A stretch of DNA of 64,000 nt from Nymphalis io (lineage: Eukaryota; Arthropoda; Insecta; Lepidoptera; Nymphalidae). Below, piece after piece: positions 12,323-23,417 of the stretch. Position numbers and translations under genes: made by a program. The notes below the pieces were generated by a model. It was not told the origin of the DNA. It ran no database searches and saw only the letters and a program-made list of their open reading frames with translations. Position 1 is the first letter of the stretch, and each line of letters begins with the position of its first letter. The stretch lies in the NCBI RefSeq assembly GCF_905147045.1, contig NC_065889.1, forward strand, positions 12,653,001-12,717,000, read 5' to 3'.

Positions 12323-12754
12323 TTAACCCTGAATTGAATTGGTTTGCAAATTTGCCATACGTGTTAACATCGGCAGTATGAACGAAAATATTCGAAAACT
12401 CGTATCGAATATATTCAAAATTGTCACCTGTGGGTTGTTGATAGGTGGCCTGCCGTTCTTCACAAAGGTCTTATTATTAAGAATCTGCCGAATGGCAGCC
12501 CTAGTGTAATTAAAACTAAATAGCATAGGTATGACAGCTTCACGCGTTTCACTCGACCTCAATTTGTTACCGAAATCTCTTTGTTGCGACGTCACGTTGT
12601 CTTGTACAAAAGGTACAATCCCTTGGATTATAGCCGGTTTCACATCTCCATCTGTTTTCCTATTGTGGAGAGATTTGTTAGTAGTATTGCGCCCTAAATT
12701 AGGTTGTATTTGATGTATATTTTGTTCTTTGGAATTGTGTGTAAATTTTAACAA
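12323..12754 (-). CDS. Open frame of 143 codons, no recognised product
   Basis: This is the longest frame in the window not explained by a P450 or transposon. It begins at a TTG; the first in-frame ATG is about half-way along (codon 77). It could therefore be an internal exon (the upstream stop TAG would serve as an acceptor), a decayed gene or chance. The peptide is basic and Asn-rich, with an NKTFVKNGRPPINNPQ stretch near residue 95 and a moderately hydrophobic segment after it. No signal peptide, catalytic motif or domain was recognised, and no partner exon was found nearby. Function unknown. Confidence 0.25.
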   Translation of the reverse strand: MLKFTHNSKEQNIHQIQPNLGRNTTNKSLHNRKTDGDVKPAIIQGIVPFVQDNVTSQQRDFGNKLRSSETREAVIPMLFSFNYTRAAIRQILNNKTFVKNGRPPINNPQVTILNIFDTSFRIFSFILPMLTRMANLQTNSIQG

Positions 12755-13054
12755 CTAAACATCAAGGATATACATGACATCAACTACGAAGTTTCCAATT
12801 TTTAGCCCGAATATTTACATAAAGAAAAATCATAATAAAAAATTAATAATGCTTTGCAAATAATTTTGCCATTTCATTTTCCTCTATTCTTTGAAACACA
12901 AAAGCGATTGCTGAAACTCATCCATAAAAGATGGAATTTATAATTTTCTGTAGAACTTTTTAATAACTGTCAGTTATAGTTCTCCAAACTATACTACGAA
13001 AGCGCTGGCAGTTTATCCAGCAACATTGATGAAATTAGAAATTGTAAATTGTAT

Positions 13055-13195
13055 CGGGCTGACTGGTTGGATCACTGGTTAGAATTTGTGAATCAGAACC
13101 GAATATTATATATGAATCTACCAATCCGTAGTGAACCAGCTTGGTGGAATAATTTCCAATCAGCGAGAAAAGAAGGGGCCTTAGTCCAGCTGTTG
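13055..13195 (+). mobile_element. SINE-B, degenerate
   Basis: ggatcactggttagaatttg, ctaccaatccgtagtg, agcttggtggaataatttcc and aaggggccttagtccagc keep the SINE-B order with internal losses. The 88-codon frame across it is therefore not a gene. Confidence 0.5.
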
Positions 13196-14175
13196 TATAT
13201 TCAGAAGCTTTATATTTTTGAGTTCTAACTGTTAGCGTACTAACTAACGGTATTCGATCCACCAAGTTTAATTTTAATCCAAAAAATCTCATTAAGATCA
13301 ATTGTCAAAAGAAAAAACATATGACATGAAGACAAATTAAAAAATTTGTTTGTGATGCTTCCTGGAATTAATAACATGCAAGCACATTAAACAACGAAAT
13401 GTTGTGTGATAGAAAGATACATTCAAGGCACGGATAACGTCTGTAAAGACTACAAGATAACATAACAAAAAGTGTAAGTACAAACACAAATGACATTATC
13501 TCATACATCACATGGTTTGGGCGCATTGGTACTTTAAAGAATTGCTAACATCGTCAATGTATAAAAAAAGTCAAACTGTTATAAATATATATATTATTAA
13601 AAACCAGAAGTATCAGTATCAGTAAAGTGAAGTAAACAATACTCAATTACTATCCTTCTTATAATTCAAAATAATAAAATCACTATTATTGAACATTAAC
13701 ACTTTAACCATTAATTAATTAAAATAATATCGCAAGTAATCCTAAATGAATGCTATTTCTAATCTTACACTTACTATAACCAATATGGACACATGTAACG
13801 AACACAACTGTTTTACTAATTAGAACTAGGCACTTATTACGAACTAAGAAACTAATATAATTAATGATAAAATAAAAGGCCCATGAATATTGTAAAAGCA
13901 ACTATCTAACGACCGCCGCTCGCAACCGCCCGCACAAAAGTGATTCTGATGATGTCGTGATCCCTCTGACGTTGCTTCTTTCTTCTACTCGACACTTGTC
14001 AAGCTTTTACAAATAATTGGATATGTCTCATTTTTTTGCAATGTCTCTAAGAATATATAAATTATAATTGTATATAAAATCAGATTAATAGGAATGTTTT
14101 AATTGTGAGTTTTTTTTTAAAAAGAGCCATATTTTTATTATAACAATGACACAATTTGTATTTTTTTTTAACTAA
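13196..14175. other. Non-coding stretch
   Basis: AT-rich. A faint SINE-A-like phrase (gggcgcattggtactttaaa) lies near 13515; otherwise nothing was recognised. Confidence 0.4.
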
Positions 14176-14295
14176 ATAGGCCAGCGTTTGACCGTTGACT
14201 TGCCTGATGTTAAGAATCGACACGATCTAAGATGTAGCACGCTTGCCTATAAGAAACCTGTTTACTCTGGATTTGAAGACACCAACATTTTATTT
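14176..14295 (-). repeat. Dispersed repeat E, copy 2
   Basis: Poly-T followed by aataggccagcgtttgaccg, ttgacttgcctgatgttaag, tgtagcacgcttgcc and gatttgaagacaccaac. Taking the poly-T as an inverted poly-A, the element runs on the minus strand. Confidence 0.65.
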
Positions 14296-14337
14296 TAAGC
14301 CACCAATACCAACATTGTTTTTATTTATTTTGTTTAT

Positions 14338-14622
14338 TTTATAAAATAGGAAGGCGGACTAGCATATGGGCCAACTGATGGTAAGTGGTCACCAACGCCC
14401 ATAGACATTGGCATTGTAAGAAATGTTAACTATCGCTTACATCGCCAATGCGCCACCAACCTTGGGAACTAAAATATTATGTCCCTTGTGCCTGTAATTA
14501 CACTGGCTCACTCAACCTTCAAACCGGAACACAATAATACCAAGTACTGCTGTTTTACGGTATAAAATCTGATGAGTGGGCGGTAACTACCCAGACGAGC
14601 TTGCACAAAGCACTACCACTAG
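14338..14622 (-). mobile_element. SINE-A, full length
   Basis: Complete from ttttataaaataggaagg to cacaaagcactaccactag. It directly follows repeat E copy 2. Confidence 0.85.
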
Positions 14623-14970
14623 TAAATGTCAGAGGAGGTTCCGTATTCTAGTATATAGATGGTACAAGGTAAAGACTGTCATTATTTTACATTTTGAAAC
14701 AACTGGAAAAATAATTTATCCATAGTATGATTTCTCATAATTTGAATCTTTTCATAAGTAAATTAGTAATTTTGAGTTCATAGCAGAGGCAAAAAAACGC
14801 TAGTATTATAAGCATGATTTTCTCAAACATTGGAATTCACTTGTTATGATCGTTTCATAATAATAAAATCTAAAACGATTACACTGTAAGTCGATGGAAA
14901 CCATCGCGTATGTTATTATAAAGAATCAATCTGTGAAAATGTTTACCGACAATAGGATTGCGACAATTGG

Positions 14971-15000
14971 ATATATTGCGTCCAATAGGACGCAATATAT
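14971..15000. repeat. 13-bp perfect hairpin, 4-nt loop
   Basis: ATATATTGCGTCC, loop AATA, GGACGCAATATAT. It sits just before a SINE-A. Confidence 0.9.
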
Positions 15001-15021
15001 TATTATGTTATATTCTTGATA

Positions 15022-15312
15022 GCTAGGGCTTTGTGCAAGCTCGTCTGGATATGTACCTTCCACTCATCCAATATTCTATCGCAAAACAGCAGTACTTAGT
15101 TTTATTGTGTAACGGTTTGATGGGTGAGTGAGCCAACGTAACTACAGGCGCGAGGGACATAACTAAGATCCTAAGGTTGATGGAGCATTGACGGTATAAG
15201 GAATGGTTAATATTTCTTACTATGTTAATATCTTTATGCGGTGGTGACCATTTACCATCAGTTAGATCATATACGGCGGGTATATACCCGCTCCATATAA
15301 CATAAAAAAAAA
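15022..15312 (+). mobile_element. SINE-A, full length, divergent
   Basis: Begins tagggctttgtgcaagctcg and ends tccatataacataaaaaaaa. Many substitutions compared with most copies, so it is old. Confidence 0.75.
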
Positions 15313-16904
15313 CAATTCGAAATCTATCAATCTTAAACATATATAACATTCTAATATACACGAGTATAAGTTCATATCGTTTTAATAAATAGTAGTTTAA
15401 ATAGCTATTCTATCAGAATGTTAGAAATAATTTTCATGAAAATTCAAATATATATAAATAAAATGTGAATCTCGAAGCCGATGCGGAGTGCTGTTTGCGA
15501 TCCAATTAAGGAAATACCTCGAGGTAGCGACGTTTGTAAAGATGCAGTGCTTGTGACAGTACCGCTAGATGAAAATTTAATACATTCACGCTAACTTTTA
15601 TATTAAAGTTAAACTATTTAATAACTAGTGACAGTCACCAAGCAGTTTCCTCTCTCGAGTAGAGGACTATTCACTATTAAATTACATTTAAATAGCGAAC
15701 GATATGTTTAATATAATATATTTGCCATTTAAGATTTCGTTTGAATATGTTTAGTGAACAGTGCATATGATATACAAGAATATGATAATAAAATAAAGTC
15801 AATAATCAGCCTGAAAATGTTTTGAGTTGGCATATAATACATCTAGGTCTGGAGGTTATTGCTTATTGAATATACATGGGCAAGATTTAATTCGACTCAT
15901 GCAGGTTTCCTCACGATGATGACGCCCTGAGAGGACGAAATAAATTGTTAACACGAACATACTTAGTTAAGCTTGCCTCGGCATGATAATAAAGCGTGAA
16001 ATTCATGTATACTCATTGAAAGAATACAAGTAACGCCTGTTTTTAGCAGTTACTATGCTTATTTACTCCTCCAATAATTACGCGTACAACTTGTGTCAGT
16101 AGGACTTTTACATGGCAAGGCGGCCCGTAAGTTAATTTGCTATTAATTTAAATTATATTTATTATTATTTTATTTTTAATTTGTACACCTTGCTTCCTTT
16201 TGTGTACATTTTAAGGTTAACTCATGACTAGCAATTTGCTAATGAGCTGTAAATTATATAAAAAAGAAACTGTCGAATGGCTAGGAAATGATCTCTCAGT
16301 TATTGTGATCGAGTTCTCAGATCTAAAAAAAAGACATATATTTAAATGATTTGGGCCAAATTGTTCAGTATTATTGGAACCGTTGGTTGTTATAGATAAA
16401 TAAAATTTCATTAAAATGAACTGTTTTTCTGTCTATACTTTTGAATTTATTTTTTATACATACATGGATTTCTTTAAAAAAAAAACGTTAATGGTTTAAA
16501 TTGTTAACTCGATCCATTAATTTCATTCCGTCCAATTTACTGAAATACAAGAGTATGTACTCAAAAATCAAATTTCCTCGACTTAATTTCTGTTTATTAG
16601 GTTTTAAAAATTGAATTGATATTAGTGGAATAATATTGCGACTCCATTTAAAGATTTACATTTTGCATGAGTATTAATCAAGCCGAGAGAAAAGTCTTCG
16701 TACTAAGATACAAGGTTAGTCCAGATACTTTGATTATTAGCTTACGCCAAAAATCACGTGTAGGTCTTAGGTATTTACTTTTTCTGTATACTTGACAACT
16801 GAGTTGTCTAGCAAGAAGTGAAAGCGTAACAAAAAAACTCACTTGCACATTTATAATATTAGATAGGATGTCGGAGATAATTGTAGAACTACTTAAAGTC
16901 TAAG

Positions 16905-17035
16905 AATATTGCACTGCTGAGTTAAAGCCTCCTCACGATTTAAGAAGAAGGTTTGGAGACTATTCGATATATATTTTGGAGACTATATTGGGTTGTTTGA
17001 TACATATGTGGGAAAATTTCATTAAAAATAGACCT
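16905..17035 (-). mobile_element. SINE-B, degenerate
   Basis: ttgcactgctgagttaaagc, ctcctcacg, agaagaaggtttggagacta and atatgtgggaaaatttcatt follow the inverted SINE-B order. Confidence 0.45.
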
Positions 17036-17120
17036 GGATCTTAGTTACACTGACTCACTCACCCTTCAAACTGTAACACAACAATTGTATTACTTTTTCA
17101 CGGTAGAATCTGTGATGAGT

Positions 17121-17855
17121 GTTTTTTTTTTTTTTTTTATTTCAGCCTTTTGCCGTCCACTGCTGGACGAAAGCCTCCCCCATAGAACGCCAACCATCCC
17201 TCTCTTGGGCAGTCCGCATCCATCCCGAACCTGCCACCATTTTTAAATTGTCGGCCCATCTTGTCACAGGGCGTCCTACACTACGTTTGCCTAAGCGTGG
17301 TCTCCACTCCAACACGTGTCGGCTCCATCGGCCATCAATGCGCCTGGAGACATGACCAGCCCACTTCCACTTCAGCGAGCTAATTCTAAGCGCGATGTCG
17401 GTGACTTTAGTTCTCTGGCGAATGTCCTCATTTCGGATTCTGTCTGTCAGAGAAACCCCAAGCATCGCGCGTTCCATTGCTCGCTGAGCGACCCTAAATT
17501 GGTGGACCAGTCCTACGGTAAGTGTCCACGTTTCGGCACCGTAAGTCATTACAGGTAGGACGCACTGATTGAAGACCCTGGTCTTAAGCGACTGTGGGAT
17601 CGACGATTCAAAAATATGACGTAACCTCCCGAATGCCGCCCAGCCCAAACGTATTCTTCTTTTAGCCTCCTTCTCAAAGTTGTGCCGGCCAAGTTGTATA
17701 GTTTGGCCCAGGTAGATATATTCCTGCACAACGTCAAGTGGAGAGCCATTTACGACCACTGGTCTCGGGGATACATGACGGTTTGCCATAATTTTGGTCT
17801 TTTCAATGTTCATCCCGAGACCTACTTGTCTTGAAGAATCGCTCAGGCTGTTTAG
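17121..17855 (-). mobile_element. RTE-type LINE, 5'-truncated 3' end, inserted in a SINE-A
   Basis: 735-bp insertion with a poly-A tail (read as T at 17121-17138) and an 11-bp target-site duplication CTGTGATGAGT at 17110-17120 and 17856-17866. It interrupts a SINE-A copy, so it is younger than that copy. Confidence 0.9.
17142..17855 (-). pseudogene. C-terminal fragment of RTE reverse transcriptase
   Basis: Open without stops from the insertion boundary to the stop at 17142. It lacks the catalytic RT core. What remains is the RTE C-terminal region: an EYIYLGQTI block, QCVLPVMTYGAETWTL, RAMERAMLGVSL, DIALRISSLKWKWAGHVSR and the terminal WRSMGEAFVQQWTAKG. GC content is visibly higher than in the flanks, as expected for recent RTE coding sequence. 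Confidence 0.88.
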
Positions 17856-18069
17856 CTGTGATGAGTTTGGTAATACTTAACTACACAGTCCACACAACCA
17901 TTTGTACAAAGCCTTAATTGTACAAGTTTTAATAGTAAATTGAAATATTTATACCATTCATATAATAATCGCTTCTATTATAGTTTAATCTAAGTCTAAA
18001 GTTGTGTGCGTTTATTTTTTAAACAGCAATTAATTGTCAATAAGTACAGCCTGTATAATTTCCGATTGC

Positions 18070-18235
18070 TTTTCTAAGGCCCCCTCCCCTTTTGACGAGA
18101 AGCTTTGAATTGATCCCCTATGCTGTTCCAATGCGGATTTTTATCCAACATCAAATTACAAAATCAGGTTTTCTCACGAGATTATTTTTATCGCATAGCT
18201 TGAGATTTAATTTAAATACAAATTAAGCACATAAA
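18070..18235 (-). mobile_element. SINE-B, degenerate
   Basis: aaggccccctccccttttga, tgttccaatgcggat, caggttttctcacgag and aaattaagcacataaa. Head and tail are lost. Confidence 0.5.
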
Positions 18236-18789
18236 TACTTAGATATAAGAGTTTTCTATGTATATCATCAACAGCTATATCGGCCATTATTATCAGTGCT
18301 GGTTTAAGAGTACAGGCTTTGTAATAATTATTATGTTATAGTTAGAAGAACTATACCATGTTTATGATATGAAACTCAAAAAAATACAATAAAATAAAAT
18401 AAATAAATAAAAAGTACTCTTAACAGTTAATTACTTAATGGCTTTTTATTAGTTTTTTCAACGAGCTTTATTTACAAATTTCTTTTTAAATAATCTCTAG
18501 ACCTACGAGCAATACGTGGTTCCTTATTTTCATTTCAGTCAAGTTTCGTCTGCAGCGGTCAGGAGTCTATCGTCGTCCGTAAAAATAATATTGAGTTTAA
18601 TTTTGTTGAGTGCCGTCTTCTTTCAATTTGATTGTGTCGTTTAAATAAATAAGAATTCCTCTTTTATATTGTTTAAATGCTTTTATTTCATCAAAATGAA
18701 ATCAAAGTCATCAAATGAAAGTAAAATATATATTCTTGTATTTATCATTATTCATATGAAATAGTCAGAAGACATGCGAGCAAATATGA

Positions 18790-18895
18790 AAACAAATGGT
18801 TAGTGGCCATTATATATTTACCATTTAGACAATGGCATTGCAAGACAATGCGCAAAACTTGGACAGAGTGCTCTTATGTCTTTAATTATGTAGAC
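18790..18895 (-). mobile_element. SINE-A remnant
   Basis: atggttagtggccat, ttagacaatggcattgcaag, gcgcaaaacttggaca and tcttatgtctttaatt follow the SINE-A order but are heavily decayed. Confidence 0.4.
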
Positions 18896-18897
18896 AT

Positions 18898-19258
18898 GAC
18901 TGCCTCGTTGGTCTAGTAGCTAAATGTGTAAGGCCGCAAACCCGGAGGTCCTGGGTTCAAATCTAACGTCAGACCAATAAAAATTTATTGAATTTATCTG
19001 TCGAAAATTTTAAATAGCAGCTCGGAGTCTGGAAGTTGGAAGTGTTGGAACACCCGTGCCTCGGTAAACACGTAAAGCATTTGGATCTGCGCCTGAACTC
19101 TTTTCGGCCGTGTCGGATTGCCATCCCATCGGATTATGACACTAAGAACAGAAACACTAGTGCGCTATAATATGTCTTGCTTAGTTGGCTAATCTATCTT
19201 GAGATTGGCCGCCGTGGCCGAAATCGGTATGTTACTACGGACTATTATTATTATTACT
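18898..19258 (+). mobile_element. SINE-D, full length
   Basis: tRNA-like head tgcctcgttggtctagtagc, B box cctgggttcaaatct, body cggagtctggaagttggaag and ttttcggccgtgtcggattg, end ggccgccgtggccgaaatcg and (ATT)n. Reference copy. Confidence 0.85.
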
Positions 19259-19536
19259 AGACACACCATTCAAAGCGACACTTTTGATTGTATAAATTAT
19301 TATTGTCTGATAGTAGAATAACGTATAACTAATTAGTACTTAACCGGAAAAACTTGCGTAATAATATAGTACCATCTAATAAAATAATAAAAAAATCACC
19401 GTTATAATTATTACATTTCACGCACACACGCATCAAAATATTTTATAATGAGTCGTTAATATTTCACGGGTGACTTATGAAGTAAGTTCTTACAGAAGAA
19501 TAGCATTACAGAAGAAATAATCGATTTGCCACAAAA

Positions 19537-19680
19537 GATTTCAATTTCATCGTTAATGAAAATAGGATCACTCGAATTATGTTTAACGAATATACAAAAA
19601 TATCAAACCTTTTAATACCCAGTTCTTCTAAGTTATCTTATTGGATAATTTAAAAAATGTAAATCAAATTTTTCATTCCT
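19537..19680 (+). repeat. ~143-bp near-identical duplicate, copy 2
   Basis: Partner of 4568-4711 in the same orientation. Here it is flanked by ordinary AT-rich sequence with no SINE-A on either side. No ORF, no poly-A and no terminal inverted repeats were seen. Confidence 0.85.
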
Positions 19681-19884
19681 TCCTTGTTATATATTTTATA
19701 AAACATATTTATGTATCTGTTGATTTTATTATTTAAGATTTGTTAATTCAGAATTATAATCATTATAATAAGAGTTATAATACTAATTTATTAATTTTAT
19801 ATTTTTGTTAAATTATATTGTATTTTTTAATGGTTATTTTAAACAAATTATAACCAAATGTGTTGTCGAATTAGAGGTTAGCAG

Positions 19885-19955
19885 CTACGATATCTCCTCA
19901 AAAGGGAGTGGAGGCCTTAGCCCAGCAGTGGGACATTAACATGCTGTTACATTAG
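19885..19955 (+). mobile_element. SINE-B 3' fragment
   Basis: tctcctcaaaagggagtgga, ggccttagcccagcagtggg and acattaacatgctgttac: the RTE-like tail only. Confidence 0.7.
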
Positions 19956-20724
19956 CGACCATACAGTTATACTATTGTAGTTGCTATCTGATATATTGTT
20001 TATGATACGTATTAATTGTTGGTAATAAATAAATAATTATACTTGCAATCAGATTCTACTAATTCATTAGTGTTTCCAAGCTTTCCTTCGACCCACAAAA
20101 TAGGTAAGCTAAGCTCTTTCAAGGCGTCTTTGGCTCGAGGTGTTAACTTAAGCTAAAGCACGTTTCTCTCCTTCAACCAACCAGTGGATGTTTTGCATAA
20201 GCTGTGAAGACTTTTTAAGTTAAAGTTAAGATTTCGGCTACAAATATAAATTATTTACACATATAAACACGTTTATTTTAATAATAGTACAGTGTAATAG
20301 TATTTTTCTAAATACCTACTATTTTATCAAATAATAACTCTTTATGTCTTCAGTGAATAAAAATAAAAGCAAGATTCGTTTGAAATAACGATTTCGTCCT
20401 TAGATTTTTATTACAATCATATTCTGGACGCGATTTTAATTAATTTGATAGCTTAGACTTTGATTCTAAGTCTTTCTCTTTTTTCGGTATTTTGTAATAC
20501 AAAATAATTTAAAATTATTATACAAATTGAAATTAGTATTCTTATAGCTTTTTGATTCGTTAGTGAAATTCATTGTTATATTTATAAGAACATGAATTCA
20601 TAACGAAACCATATCACTAAGCCTAAGCCGTTTCTTTGACACTTGTTTGTATGTTACACTCCGGTTAGTGATATTTACTCTCAAATATACAGGATAAGCC
20701 ACAACTTTTTTTGTTGACATTAAT
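19956..20724. other. Non-coding stretch
   Basis: AT-rich, no ORF or repeat family recognised. Confidence 0.4.
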
Positions 20725-20967
20725 CACGCACGGCCATCTGATCCCAAATTAAGCTTGTACAGAGCTTGTGCTATGGAAACCAGACAACTGATATACTACA
20801 TACACATTTTTTCTTTTCTGTAAATACACACTTATAGATAATTACACCAGACTCAGGACAAACAGACATGTTCATGCACACGAATGTCTGTCCTGGTTGA
20901 GAATCGAACCCACAACCTTCGGCGTGAAAGGCAAGTATCTACTAACTGCGCCACCCAGCTCGTCAAC
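20725..20967 (-). mobile_element. SINE-C, full length
   Basis: Inverted copy from cacggccatctgatcccaaa to gcgccacccagctcgtc. The B box reads gagaatcgaacccacaacc. Confidence 0.83.
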
Positions 20968-23027
20968 TGTAATAAAAAAAATGCAAGAAAATCATTAAAA
21001 AAAATTGCACACTACCATCAATACAAAATGCAATGCACTTAATTTTTATGTCAGTTTTGAAATAATATACTGAGTCAGTTTAGATGTAAATGTACTAAAA
21101 AGAGAGTTGGTAATTTTAAATAATATTTATATTTAGTTAAACGCTGATTTCTCCCTTTCTGTCATAATTGATTTGACATTCGAAAGAAGAAGACACAGCA
21201 TCGTTTAATTATACACCCGTTTACCGAGTTATAGGCCGTAACGTAGCGAATCGATTGAACTAATAAAAAGATTTATCGGTTAAAATATGTAATGTGACAA
21301 ATTAAATCGGCAAAAGCGTAAAGCTAGACGTTCTTAAATTTAAACCATATTCCAAAAAGGTTTAACATATAATGAATTAGTTTAGTTTGAAAATTACATT
21401 ACATAAATGCATACAAAAACCAATTTGAATAAGGTGTATTTTTAATTTGAATTGATTTACGAGCGTCATGTATTCATTTCATTGTCTTTCGTCCGACAGC
21501 GAAGATGACTAAAATTGCTTGAATGTGTGCGTATCAAAGGCTCAAGTGCGTTAACCGGTTCCGTATTTGAAATGTGGTCGGATTTGCAAAAGGGTTTCTA
21601 TGTAGGATCTATGACACGAGAAATGTGATTCTGTTTAAATCGTTCCTATATATTACCCACGCTACTATCTAACGCTACTCGTGCGAAACCGGACCGGATC
21701 ACTTTGTAATTTAATAAAGTATTTTTAATGTGTAAGCATCTGAGCGTTCGGTATCTTTACCGTGTATCGTGCTAACTAAGAGTTTGAGCGTCAGAGGGCG
21801 TCAGCGTAAAATTTCGAGCGTCAGATGACGTCGGCGTAAGGTTTGTTATTGTAAGTACGTTAATGGTGCGTGAGCTCACATGTTCGCATATTAATTCTCG
21901 TAACAATAGTCAAACCATATTTTTTCTTTTTTTCTTTTAATTATTGTTTAACGATTTAATTTTTATTGTTATATTTCAATCTTAATTAATAAACTTAATT
22001 TTTTAAAACGGTAATGTGCTTTATATAAAGGAAATTGTGTATATATAATGCAATGTCGTAATTAAAAGTCAATAAAACCGATTGAGAATTGACAAATTAT
22101 ATGAATTCAACTTCATGAAAATATTTGTTATAATATTAACATAAAGTTAATATTTACTAAAATTAAAATAAGTAAATAAAGAGATAGACTACGCACACTG
22201 GGGATTATTTAGTATTTTATAATGTATTTGCAACCTGGTGTACTTAGGCTTCCAATTTTTACGGCGATCAATTAAACGTTATAGAAGTTGATAAACAGCG
22301 TATAAATAATATATATAAAAAATAAAATATAATAAATTATTAAACATACTCCCATAATTGACATTTGACTGATAATGTGTCAAGATTTGGCCCTGGTCTT
22401 CTTGGCCAGAACACACACCACCTTTAGTGCTAGTTTACTATTATAAGGAATTAATGAATGAACGTATGTAAATTTTCATGGTGCTAGCCCCAGAAGTATG
22501 GACGTTGCGCTGATATGTCAGACGGTCAGTCATTCTTTTATGTATATATGTATATGTTAAAGTAACTACGATACTGCATAATTTATAATTATTTGAGCTG
22601 TGCTGTTGGTCATGTATTTTCAAGTTAATTACAGAGTTCTCAGCTCCGTTCATTAACTACATCGCCATCTTGCAACAGGCATCTTCGAAACTTTGTTCTT
22701 CAAAGCTGGATGTTAATTTCCTAACTGACGTTGTGTGATTCTTGTATGAAAGCAGTTTGTGGACTTTGCACACGTAGTTTCTTAAGAGCAAGCGTAGTAT
22801 TTATTAGCTCTGCTCGAACGAGCCGGTATGTTTCAGTGCTAGAACAATCAGTTGACGCGAGAAGTTATAATAAAAAACAAACGAACGCATTTACACAAAC
22901 GCTGAATAATGATGATGTATGACAATCGTTGATATCGTCTACGGCAGCCTTTCTCAAGGAATATCAGTATGGTGGGCTAATACCTCATTTCCTTCTGAGA
23001 AGGTTTAAAGAGATGAAAATCTGTAAA
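20968..23027. other. Non-coding stretch with short shared motifs
   Basis: Around 21131-21190 (acgctgatttctccctttct, gatttgacattcgaaag) it resembles 53048-53104 (cattgatttcgctctttctg, gatttgacattagaaag), suggesting another old repeat. A faint SINE-B-like phrase lies at 22940-23010. No gene seen. Confidence 0.4.
21783..21841. repeat. ~30-bp imperfect tandem duplication
   Basis: gagcgtcagagggcgtcagc and gagcgtcagatgacgtcggc lie about 30 bp apart in a locally GC-rich patch. Confidence 0.7.
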
Positions 23028-23303
23028 TAACAGCCTGTGAATGTCCCACTGCTGGACTAAGGCCTCCTCTCCCTTTTTGAGAAGGTTTGGAGTTTATTTC
23101 ACCACGCTGCTCCAATGGGGGTTGATGGAATACACATGTGGCAGAATTTCAGTAAAATTAGATATAACCTGCATATGTCTATCCTCACGATGTATTCCTT
23201 AACCATAAAGCACGAGGTAAATTATAATCACAAATTAAACACATGGTAATTTAGTGGTGCTGCCCGGGTTTGAACCCACGATCATCGGTTAAGGTTAACA
23301 CGA
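23028..23303 (-). mobile_element. SINE-B, nearly full length
   Basis: aacagcctgtgaatgtccca through gcccgggtttgaacccacga and tcatcggtta. The tRNA head is damaged at its 5' end. Confidence 0.78.
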
Positions 23304-23417
23304 AAATCTGTAGCATGTATATTTCAACAAATGCAGCAAGTACGGCCTTTCAATTAAAGAAAACCAATTCGTACAAATAGACTTTCTTTCCTGCGAAAAT
23401 GAATAACAAATAACGAA

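Larger units (their letters stand above)
17042..17925 (-). mobile_element. SINE-A split by the RTE insertion
   Basis: Left piece 17042-17120 (cactcacccttcaaactgta to gatgagt); right piece 17856-17925 (gatgagt to tgtacaaagcctta). The 3' half of the SINE is absent. Confidence 0.75.

Noticed and set aside
17119..17558. Plus-strand frames at 17119 and 17316
   Set aside because: Antisense shadows of the RTE C-terminal fragment.
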